A DNA stretch of 64,000 bases from Dendrolimus kikuchii (lineage: Eukaryota; Arthropoda; Insecta; Lepidoptera; Lasiocampidae), in the NCBI GenBank assembly GCA_019925095.2, contig JAHHIN020000030.1, forward strand, positions 6,411,001 through 6,475,000. The letters are read 5' to 3'. Of the stretch, positions 33,092 through 40,151 are shown piece after piece (position 1 is the stretch's first letter; every line of letters starts with the position of its first letter). The translations under genes and the position numbers were made by a program. The notes below the pieces were generated by a model. That model saw only the letters and a list, made by a program, of their open reading frames with translations, was not told the origin of the DNA and did no database searches.

Positions 33092-35311
33092 ATGGCGGAC
33101 TCAGACGCGAGTGCCATTCAAGGGGCTATCTCGGGGGTGTTAGCGGGGAAGATTTCCGCCCGCAGGAGGCTCAGTGCCCAGCGCGGGGGGGAATCTGACC
33201 CCGATTCGGATGTGTCGTCCCGGTATAAAGGGACAGGGGAGGATGAAGCTGACACGGACGTGTCAGCTCGAAGGATGGTGGCTGCGGCCCGGAGGGTGTA
33301 CAAGAGCCGCTCCGGACCGCGAAGTGGTGGACGCGGGGCTGTCCTGCGGTACTCCCGGGGGGGGACCTCCGACGAGCTGACTGCTCGTTCGGATGCTCTC
33401 ATCCGGGAGGCTCAGCTGCAGGTGGAGAAGAATGCGGCGACGATCGAGGCCTCGACTTCTTCTAAAGGGGAAACCTACAAGAAGAAGTCGGATGAGTCCT
33501 CCGACGTGGTTGAGGTTTCGGGAGAAATCGACCCCAGGGAGACCGACCTGGGGAGGATGGGAGCAGAAGAGCTGCTCACGTTGGCCAAGAGCCACGTGGC
33601 AGCCATCTACAGGGTTGCCCAAACCTCGGGCAACCTTAAGGGGGGGTACATTAAAAAATTGAAGACCGCTGCCGGGACCCTCGCGGATGTGGTGGAAAAC
33701 CTGTCCGCGAGGTCCCTGGATGCTGAGAACCGGAGGTTGTCCGTCGACAACCTCCGGCTAAAACGGGAAATCGACTCCCTGCGGGGCGAGCTGAAGGCTC
33801 ACCGCAGGGAGTACAGTGAAATGAAGGCAGCGGCCAAGAAGGGAGACCAGGCTGCTGCCCCGCGGGATGTACCCCCCCCTCCCACTTGGGATATGGAGAC
33901 CCTGCAGAGGGCCATTGTGACGTCGGTGGGGCCCCTCCTTGACGCTCGTCTTGCGGCGATCGAGGAGCGTCTGCCCCCTCAGGCGATCCTTCGCCCGCCG
34001 CTGGCGAGCGACAAGAGAAAGAAGGGGGATACGAACCCCCCCCCACCGAGAGTTGCTCCCACCCCCACCCCGTCGGTATCTGCGCGGGAGATGGTGGTGG
34101 ACAGTAGGACGGACGACGAGGGGGCCCGACCCCCTCCTCCAGCACCGAGACCACCACGTCCTCCACCCAAAAAGGTGGGGGCGGCGGGTCCATCAAAATC
34201 TGGGACTAAGGAGTTCCCCTCCCTGAGGACTCCGAGGTCCCAGATTCAAGGGTTTGCTCCCCCCGTGGAGAGCGCCCCCCCCACGGACACGGAGTGGACC
34301 GTGGTGAAGGGGGGACGAAAGGGGAAAGGTAAGGGGAAGGGAGTGGGCAGGGGACCGAACCCTTCGGCCCCCCTCCAGCCCGCCCAACCCCAAAACCAGC
34401 CCCAACCCTCCCGTCCCAGGGAGGATCGCAGGAGCCGCAGGGAGGAAAGAAGGGAGGCGCGCCGCGGTCCCCCGGGCAAAATGAACCCGGCGCACCTTAA
34501 GGAGGAGAAAACCCCGGTAGTCAGGTTGAAGCTGCTACCGGAGGCGCTTGGAAAGGGGATGACGTACGGCGACGTCTTCGCGAAGGCACGGGGCTCCGTT
34601 GACGTCGTCGCCCTGGGGCTGAAGCGAGGCCTTAGGGTTATCCGGTCCGGCAATGATTCTCGGCTGCTGGAGTTGCCGCCCGGCCCCGAGAATCTCCAAC
34701 TGGCGGACCGGATCGCCGAGCTCCTGCAAGGGGCACTCACTGGGGTGGCGGAGGTCTCCAGACCCGTGAAACGGGGGGAAATCCGGATAACGGGTCTGGA
34801 TGACTCAGTCACCCCAGAGATGATTGAGGAGGAGGTGTCCCGCATAGGGAAATGTCCCCGCTCCCAGATCCGGGCAGCGGAAATCGGAATAGGATCAGGC
34901 GGTCTGGGCTCGACGTGGGTCTCGTGCCCCATACCGGTGGCGAAGAGCTTGGCTGAAGCCGGTCATATATTGATCGGCTTCACCTCGGCCGCAGTGGAGG
35001 CGTATGAAAACCGTCCACTGCGGTGTTTCAGGTGTCTCGCCACCGGGCACTCGACCATGTCGTGCCCGGACGGCCGGGGGGACAAATCCAATTTGTGCTA
35101 CCGCTGTGGCAAAAGCGGGCACATTTTGGCGGAATGCAGGGCGGAGAAGGCGCATTGCGTGATCTGCGCCGAAGAGGGACGTAGGGCAGATCACGTGGCC
35201 ATGTCCAGGCGCTGCCAGCCTGAACGGGTCCCGGCTAAATTTGTCCCCCCGGCCAACAGGCTTGGGAGGAGAGAGGGAGCAGCAGTGGGGGAATCTCGTA
35301 TGTCTGATTAA
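33092..35311 (+). CDS. E5 ORF1, Gag-like nucleic-acid-binding protein
   Basis: 739 residues from the ATG in GTGGCGATGG to the TAA at 35309-35311. It has an acidic/basic N-terminus (MADSDASAIQGAISG), a coiled coil around residues 190-260 (SGNLKGGYIKKLKTA, then LRLKREIDSLRGELKAHRRE), a Pro-rich middle, a GKGKGKG basic patch, a conserved globular region up to LDDSVTPEM, and knuckles at about 645-658 (CFRCLATGHSTMSC), 669-682 (CYRCGKSGHILAEC) and 689-708. It is clearly homologous to family B ORF1 but strongly diverged in the N-terminal half. It acts with ORF2 as the RNA-binding component. The stop overlaps the ORF2 start. Confidence 0.92.
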   Translation: MADSDASAIQGAISGVLAGKISARRRLSAQRGGESDPDSDVSSRYKGTGEDEADTDVSARRMVAAARRVYKSRSGPRSGGRGAVLRYSRGGTSDELTARSDALIREAQLQVEKNAATIEASTSSKGETYKKKSDESSDVVEVSGEIDPRETDLGRMGAEELLTLAKSHVAAIYRVAQTSGNLKGGYIKKLKTAAGTLADVVENLSARSLDAENRRLSVDNLRLKREIDSLRGELKAHRREYSEMKAAAKKGDQAAAPRDVPPPPTWDMETLQRAIVTSVGPLLDARLAAIEERLPPQAILRPPLASDKRKKGDTNPPPPRVAPTPTPSVSAREMVVDSRTDDEGARPPPPAPRPPRPPPKKVGAAGPSKSGTKEFPSLRTPRSQIQGFAPPVESAPPTDTEWTVVKGGRKGKGKGKGVGRGPNPSAPLQPAQPQNQPQPSRPREDRRSRREERREARRGPPGKMNPAHLKEEKTPVVRLKLLPEALGKGMTYGDVFAKARGSVDVVALGLKRGLRVIRSGNDSRLLELPPGPENLQLADRIAELLQGALTGVAEVSRPVKRGEIRITGLDDSVTPEMIEEEVSRIGKCPRSQIRAAEIGIGSGGLGSTWVSCPIPVAKSLAEAGHILIGFTSAAVEAYENRPLRCFRCLATGHSTMSCPDGRGDKSNLCYRCGKSGHILAECRAEKAHCVICAEEGRRADHVAMSRRCQPERVPAKFVPPANRLGRREGAAVGESRMSD
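33730..33812 (+). other. Two adjacent hairpins in E5 ORF1 coiled-coil codons
   Basis: CCGGAGGTTGTC (33730-33741) and GACAACCTCCGG (33746-33757) make a perfect 12-bp stem with a CGTC loop. ACTCCCTGCGG (33774-33784) and CCGCAGGGAGT (33802-33812) make an 11-bp stem. The second has a covarying equivalent in family B (40731-40769). Confidence 0.7.
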
Positions 35312-35335
35312 TGCCTGTACAACATACGAGATTCC
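35290..35335 (+). promoter_or_regulatory. Stop-start hairpin, E5 (TAATG)
   Basis: GGAATCTCGTATGT (35290-35303) pairs perfectly over 14 bp with ACATACGAGATTCC (35322-35335). The 18-base loop carries TAATG, with the stop at 35309 and the start at 35311 overlapping by one base. Stop-start reinitiation at UAAUG is what I recall being reported for SART1. The enclosing stem is seen directly here. Confidence 0.87.
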
Positions 35336-38300
35336 TCCAGGGGAATATAAACCACTCCGCCGGGGCTCAGGATTTATTCCTGCAGTCGATGGCGGAGTGG
35401 AGGATTGGTCCAGCGGTAGTAAGTGAGCCGTACTACATCCCCACCCAGGAGAACTGGGTTGGGGACCTCGACGGCCTGGTGGCGGTAGTGGCTAGGTCAG
35501 GCACTAGCCCCCCTCTCATTTCCATCGAGAGGGGACGGGGTTACGCGGCGGCGGGTTGGGGAGAGTACACCATCATCGGTGTGTACTTCTCCCCAAACCG
35601 TTCCCTGGCGGAGTTCGAGACGTTCTTGGATTCCGTCAGGGCCGCCGTGGCGAGACAGTCGCCGAGGGCAACGTTTGTCCTCGGCGACTTCAACGCCAAA
35701 TCCCGTTCCTGGGGGAACACCGTCACCGACGCGCGGGGAAGACTCGTGGAGGCGTGGGCGCTACAAAGCGGTCTGTCGATCCTAAACCGAGGGTCGGTCC
35801 ATACCTGCGTGCGATCGCGGGGTGGATCTATCGTGGATTTGTCATTCGCTACCCATGCGATCGCACGCAGGGTGGTGAACTGGGCGGTTGAGGAGGAGGT
35901 GGAGACGCTCTCGGACCACCTGTATATCAGGTTCGAGGTCTCCCCTCCTCCCAGCAGGGCGACAGACCCCCCACGTGGCCACGGGAACTTCCCGCGCTGG
36001 GCCGTCAGCCGGCTGGATCCCCAGCTGGCTGAGGAGACGGCGGTCGTCGAGGGCTGGACCAATCCGGTGGATGGAAGAACTCCGGAGGAACTGGCGGAGC
36101 GCATGCGCAGATCTCTGGGAAGGATCTGCGATGCCTCCATGCCACGGTCGCGTCGGCGCTGGCAGCGGCCAGGCGTCCATTGGTGGACTGCGGAGATCGG
36201 TGCCCTGCGAGAGGCAGCTCAAGGGTTGCACCGGTCTCTCAAACGCTGCCGGCGTCGGCTTCCTCCGGAGTTGGAGGAGGAGATCAGGCTAGGGGAGGAG
36301 TATCGGGCTGCCAAAAAGGCCCTTCGCGTGGCAATATGCCAGGCGAAGGCCCGGGCACGGGAAGATCTACTGGAGTCCCTGGACAGGGACCCCTGGGGAC
36401 GTCCGTATCGGGCGGCGCGCAAAAAGCTTCGCGCCTTTGCCGCCCCGATAACGGAGTCCCTACCAGAAGGGGTCCTTGAAAGGATAGTGGACGGACTCTT
36501 CCCGGACCCGGGAGCCTATACTCCCCCCGTGATGAATCCTCCTCCCGGGGTTATTCCTTCTGAGACGGCACCTCCCCCCGTCTCAGAAGAGGAGTTGGAA
36601 ACGGCCCTGGATCGCCTCCGAGGTCGAAGGACGGCACCAGGGCCGGACGGGGTTCCAGGCCGGGCCCTCTTCCTGGCCGCCAAACATCTCGGCGGCCAGC
36701 TTCGGGAATTGTATGATGCCTGCATCAGCTCAGGTGAGTTCCCGAAGCAGTGGAAGGAGGGCCGGCTGTGCCTGATCCCCAAGGAGGGCCGCCCCCCGGA
36801 TGACCCCTCTGCATACAGGCCCATCGTCCTGCTTGACGAGGTGGCCAAGATCTTCGAAAAGATATTGGCCAGTCGCCTCGTCAAGCACATCAATAACGAC
36901 GGGCCTGGTCTCTCGGAGGCACAATACGGGTTTAGACCAGGGCGCTCCACGTTGGACGCCCTGGATGCGTTAAGGTGCCTCACGAGAGAGGCAGAGGGGA
37001 TGGAGGAGTCTGTCCTGGCGGTATCGCTAGATATAGCGAACGCCTTCAACAGCCTCCCGTTCGAGACGATACTGGAGGCACTCCGCTACCAGGGAGTGCC
37101 TCTGTACCTCATGAGGCTGTTGAGGGCATACCTCCAGGACAGATACGTCCTCTGGGAGGGGGGCGGCTATGGCCAGATCGCTGGGCGTCGGCGTGTGATG
37201 TGCGGTGTTCCACAGGGATCGGTTCTGGGTCCGATCCTGTGGAACATCGGATACGACTGGCTCCTCCAAGAGCCAGTCCTACCCGGGATGGGGGTGTTCT
37301 GTTACGCGGATGACACCCTCATCACGGCCCGGGGTGGTACGTATGACGAGTCCGTGGAGCTGGCCAACGCGTCCTCCGCGTTGGTCGTAGGGAGAATACA
37401 GCGTCTGGGCCTCAGAATCTCCGTCGAGAAAACTGAGGCCCTGATGTTCCACGGACGTCGTAGGAGACCACCCCGGGACACGCACGTCGTCGTCCAGGGA
37501 GTGGCAGTGGCGGTCGGGGCCCAGATGAGGTATCTGGGCCTCACACTGGATGGAAGATGGAGTTTCGGGGCGCACTTCGATCAGCTGACCCCGAAACTCA
37601 TAAGGACCGCCGCTGCCCTGGCCAGACTCCTGCCTAATGTGGGAGGGCCAGGCGCGGCCTGTAGGAGGTTGTACTCGGGTATCTTACGGAGTATGGCACT
37701 GTACGGTGCCCCCGTGTGGAGTCACGCCCTTCACCGCAAGAACAGGACGCTGCCGAGGCGTTGTCAGCGCGTCCTTGCGGTGAGGGCCATTCGGGGGTAC
37801 CGGACGGTGTCTTGGACGGCGGCAACACTCCTGGCGGGTGATCCGCCGTGGGAACTCCAAGCGGAGACGCTCGCCAGGGTGTTCCGCTTCCGGCAAGATG
37901 CCCGAGGGAGAGGTTTGAGGCCGTGCCTGGCAGAGGTGGCTAAAGTCAGGGCCGAGGCGACCGCGGCCCTTATGACGAAGTGGGAGAAGGACCTGAGGTC
38001 CCCAGTGGCTGGAACCGCGACGGTGGAGGCGATCCGCCCCCACCTGTCGCGTTGGGTCCCTCGAAAAAGAGGGACCCTCACGTACAGGATGGTGCAGATA
38101 CTTACCGGGCATGGCTGCTTCGGTAAGTATCTGCATCGTACTGCGGGGCGAGAACCGACACCGGAGTGTAAGCACTGCGGCGCACCCGAAGACACAGCGA
38201 TTCACACGCTGACGGAGTGCGCCGCCTGGGGACCTCAGCGACACCTGTTGGAAAACGTGGTTGAACCGGCCGACCCACACCAAAGCATGGTTACTCCCAT

Positions 38301-38469
38301 GCTGCGGAGTAAGGACCGTTGGGCGGCGGTGGCCTCCTTCTGTGAAGCGGTAATGCTCCAGAAGGAGGTCGCCGAAAGGGAAAGGGAGGAAGATGCGGCG
38401 GCAGACCCGATTCGCCGGCGGCGCATAGGCCGGCGCAGGGGTCGCTACGCCCGTCTCCTCCTGCCCTAG
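35311..38469 (+). CDS. E5 ORF2, endonuclease-reverse transcriptase
   Basis: 1052 residues, uninterrupted. The endonuclease is at about 1-215 (FLQGNINHSAGAQ, Glu39 in SEPYY, VLGDFNAKS at about 122-130, SDH at about 201). The reverse transcriptase is at about 437-715: PGPDGVPGR, KEGRPPDDPSAYRPIVLLDE, LDIANAFNS, GVPQGSVLGPILWN, YADD at 665-668. The C-terminal domain has LTGHGCFGKYL and CKHCGAPEDTAIHTLTEC. All catalytic motifs I know to look for are present, so this copy could be enzymatically active. Expression would depend on the 5S-like monomer and on stop-start coupling from ORF1. Confidence 0.93.
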   Translation: MPVQHTRFLQGNINHSAGAQDLFLQSMAEWRIGPAVVSEPYYIPTQENWVGDLDGLVAVVARSGTSPPLISIERGRGYAAAGWGEYTIIGVYFSPNRSLAEFETFLDSVRAAVARQSPRATFVLGDFNAKSRSWGNTVTDARGRLVEAWALQSGLSILNRGSVHTCVRSRGGSIVDLSFATHAIARRVVNWAVEEEVETLSDHLYIRFEVSPPPSRATDPPRGHGNFPRWAVSRLDPQLAEETAVVEGWTNPVDGRTPEELAERMRRSLGRICDASMPRSRRRWQRPGVHWWTAEIGALREAAQGLHRSLKRCRRRLPPELEEEIRLGEEYRAAKKALRVAICQAKARAREDLLESLDRDPWGRPYRAARKKLRAFAAPITESLPEGVLERIVDGLFPDPGAYTPPVMNPPPGVIPSETAPPPVSEEELETALDRLRGRRTAPGPDGVPGRALFLAAKHLGGQLRELYDACISSGEFPKQWKEGRLCLIPKEGRPPDDPSAYRPIVLLDEVAKIFEKILASRLVKHINNDGPGLSEAQYGFRPGRSTLDALDALRCLTREAEGMEESVLAVSLDIANAFNSLPFETILEALRYQGVPLYLMRLLRAYLQDRYVLWEGGGYGQIAGRRRVMCGVPQGSVLGPILWNIGYDWLLQEPVLPGMGVFCYADDTLITARGGTYDESVELANASSALVVGRIQRLGLRISVEKTEALMFHGRRRRPPRDTHVVVQGVAVAVGAQMRYLGLTLDGRWSFGAHFDQLTPKLIRTAAALARLLPNVGGPGAACRRLYSGILRSMALYGAPVWSHALHRKNRTLPRRCQRVLAVRAIRGYRTVSWTAATLLAGDPPWELQAETLARVFRFRQDARGRGLRPCLAEVAKVRAEATAALMTKWEKDLRSPVAGTATVEAIRPHLSRWVPRKRGTLTYRMVQILTGHGCFGKYLHRTAGREPTPECKHCGAPEDTAIHTLTECAAWGPQRHLLENVVEPADPHQSMVTPMLRSKDRWAAVASFCEAVMLQKEVAEREREEDAAADPIRRRRIGRRRGRYARLLLP
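38094..38134 (+). other. Splice-site/U1-like hairpin in E5 ORF2
   Basis: GCAGATACTTACCG (38094-38107) and CGGTAAGTATCTGC (38121-38134), with an extra outer T-A pair. Just upstream GGGTCCCTC (38054-38062) and GAGGGACCC (38069-38077) form another 9-bp hairpin. Confidence 0.75.
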
Positions 38470-38815
38470 GGATTCCATCATAGGGGCCCGCGGGTCCGGG
38501 GGCACCCGCGGGACTTCCCCCCCTATTGGTGAAGAGGGTGGCCTTCCCCGAGGGCCATCCTGGGGTTAAGCCATGCGTCGGGGCGTCACAGTCGTGTACC
38601 TACGGTCTATATCCTGTGACGCCCCATAAAAGCGCTAGGGAATAGGGGCGCAGGTAGGTTTAGTGGGTAGTCCGGCGGACGGAATCTCGCGACTGCTACG
38701 ATCATCGTAGCCACGCGAGGAGATTCCGGCCGCTGGGAGTCCCACATACCCCTCGGTCACCCCCCCCCCGGGCCCGAGGAAATGTCGCAAGAAAAGACAT
38801 TCCCCCTGCGTTAAC
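38470..38815 (+). promoter_or_regulatory. E5 3' UTR with conserved stems and telomere-like motif
   Basis: Three stem regions are seen: CCCGCGGGT/ACCCGCGGG (38487-38495, 38504-38512); GGGGCGTCACAG/CTGTGACGCCCC (38580-38591, 38614-38625); and a long hairpin around GCTACGA/TCGTAGC (38681-38727). Between the second and third lies GCGCAGGTAGGTTTAGTGGG, a slightly decayed telomere-like motif. In SART1 the 3' UTR is, as I recall, required for reverse transcription, so these are the likely recognition structures. Confidence 0.7.
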
Positions 38816-38835
38816 AAAAAAAAAAAAAAAAAAAA

Positions 38836-38845
38836 GGGTTAGGTT
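38836..38845 (+). repeat. Telomere remnant GGGTTAGGTT between E5 and E6
   Basis: Poly(A) of E5 is followed by GGGTTAGGTT and then E6. This is the longest TTAGG-type junction in the array and fits insertion within TTAGG repeats. Confidence 0.75.
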
Positions 38846-39067
38846 GAGCGACTCGTAAAAGCGCGAGGGATTAGGGGCGCAGGTTAGGTTTAGTGGGTAG
38901 TCTGGCGGACGGAATCTCGCGACTGCTACGCTCTCGTAGCCATGCGTGGAGATTCCGGCCGCTGGGAGTCTCACACACCCCTCGGTCAACCCCCCCCCGG
39001 GCCCGAGGCAGTGTCACAAGAAAAGACATTCCCCCTGCGTTATCAAAAAAAAAAAAAAAAAAAAAAA
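38846..39067 (+). mobile_element. E6: family A 3' UTR fragment with poly(A)
   Basis: A 222-bp severely 5'-truncated copy: GAGCG, then CGTAAAAGCGC... of the 3' UTR, the telomere-like motif, the GCTACG hairpin and poly(A) 39045-39067. The first five bases, GAGCG, equal the start of a full element, which may be chance or an internal deletion with a retained 5' end. Confidence 0.8.
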
Positions 39068-39083
39068 GGTTGAGCGGCTAGTT

Positions 39084-39352
39084 GAGCGGCTAGTTGACGC
39101 AGGCGGAATGCCGCGCTCTAGCCGATCACGAATGTTAAGCGACACCGGCCGCAGTCAGTACATGGATGGGTGACCCCTGACATTGGAAAAACTGTGTGTC
39201 GGTTAGCTTTAGAAAGATGAATTTGTGGCTAATCGTACCCACGAGTGTGATATAGCTTACCCGGGGAAGCCCGGGCCCGGCCAACTGTGCCAGGAGCTGA
39301 AGCCTCATTGCACGGGTGCGATAAGTGGTGGATAAATTCGAACAACATTTTC
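39084..39352 (+). promoter_or_regulatory. Family B 5S-like promoter monomer 1 (E7)
   Basis: A 269-bp unit starting GAGCGGCTAGTTGACGC. The 5S-like domain covers the first ~125 bases, with its core at 39121-39175. The unit also holds CCCGGGGAAGCCCGGG, a 6-bp hairpin with a GAAG loop also present in family A, and ends AACATTTT. Confidence 0.82.
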
Positions 39353-39620
39353 GAGCGGCTAGTTGACGCAGGCGGAATGCCGCGCTCTAGCCGATCACGA
39401 ATGTTAAGCGACACCGGCCGCAGTCAGTACATGGATGGGTGACCCCTGACATTGGAAAAACTGTGTGTCGGTTAGCTTTAGAAAGATGAATTTGTGGCTA
39501 ATCGTACCCACGAGTGTGATATAGCTTACCCGGGGAAGCCCGGGCCCGGCCAACTGTGCCAGGAGCTGAAGCCTCATTGCACGGGTGCGATAAGTGGTGG
39601 ATAAATTCGAACAACATTTC
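39353..39620 (+). promoter_or_regulatory. Family B 5S-like promoter monomer 2 (E7)
   Basis: A 268-bp near-identical repeat of monomer 1, core 39390-39444. It ends with only three T. Confidence 0.82.
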
Positions 39621-39888
39621 GAGCGGCTAGTTGACGCAGGCGGAATGCCGCGCTCTAGCCGATCACGAATGTTAAGCGACACCGGCCGCAGTCAGTACAT
39701 GGATGGGTGACCCCTGACATTGGAAAAACTGTGTGTCGGTTAGCTTTAGAAAGATGAATTTGTGGCTAATCGTACCCACGAGTGTGATATAGCTTACCCG
39801 GGGAAGCCCGGGCCCGGCCAACTGTGCCAGGAGCTGAAGCCTCATTGCACGGGTGCGATAAGTGGTGGATAAATTCGAACAACATTTT
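39621..39888 (+). promoter_or_regulatory. Family B 5S-like promoter monomer 3 (E7)
   Basis: The third repeat, core 39658-39712, ending AACATTTT. The unique leader begins after it with a short duplicated GGAACAACATTTT. Confidence 0.82.
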
Positions 39889-40130
39889 ATAGGCAGGAAC
39901 AACATTTTGGAGTTTTTCGAAAGTATTCTGGATGGTGTTTTTGATGATTACTGTTGACGACTTGGCTAGTTTATCGGATTTCTGACATTCTTGCCTACTT
40001 GTTGACCCGGATTTGTCTGTTTTGGTTTGATTTCTTCTTTGACTGATTACTTGGCTTTTTCCCACTGGATTTTGATTCTGCTTGCGTGATTGGATTTGTT
40101 GCTCGTTTTGGACCTCCCCTCTCCATCCCC

Positions 40131-40151
40131 ATGGGGGGGGCCCCCTTCTAA
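40131..40151 (+). promoter_or_regulatory. Six-codon upstream ORF overlapping ORF1 start (E7)
   Basis: ATGGGGGGGGCCCCCTTCTAA reads M-G-G-A-P-F-stop, and its stop shares its last A with the ORF1 ATG (TAATG). E8 has the equivalent. In E3 the G run is of another length and puts the upstream ATG out of frame. Confidence 0.5.

Larger units (their letters stand above)
32496..38835 (+). mobile_element. E5: full-length family A SART-like LINE
   Basis: The only complete family A copy. It has a 15-base partial head, one 5S-like monomer, leader, intact ORF1 and ORF2, structured 3' UTR and poly(A) 38816-38835. GGTT (after E4's poly(A) and one T) precedes it, and GGGTTAGGTT follows, containing one clean TTAGG. 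Assignment to SART rests on the two-ORF layout, the TAATG coupling and insertion at TTAGG, features I recall for Bombyx SART1. Confidence 0.88.

Noticed and set aside
19912..33092. Upstream non-ATG extensions of ORF1 frames
   Set aside because: The frames are open upstream into the G/C-rich leader, but the ATG in ATGGC(A/C/G)GACTC-type context is shared by all copies and has G at +4.
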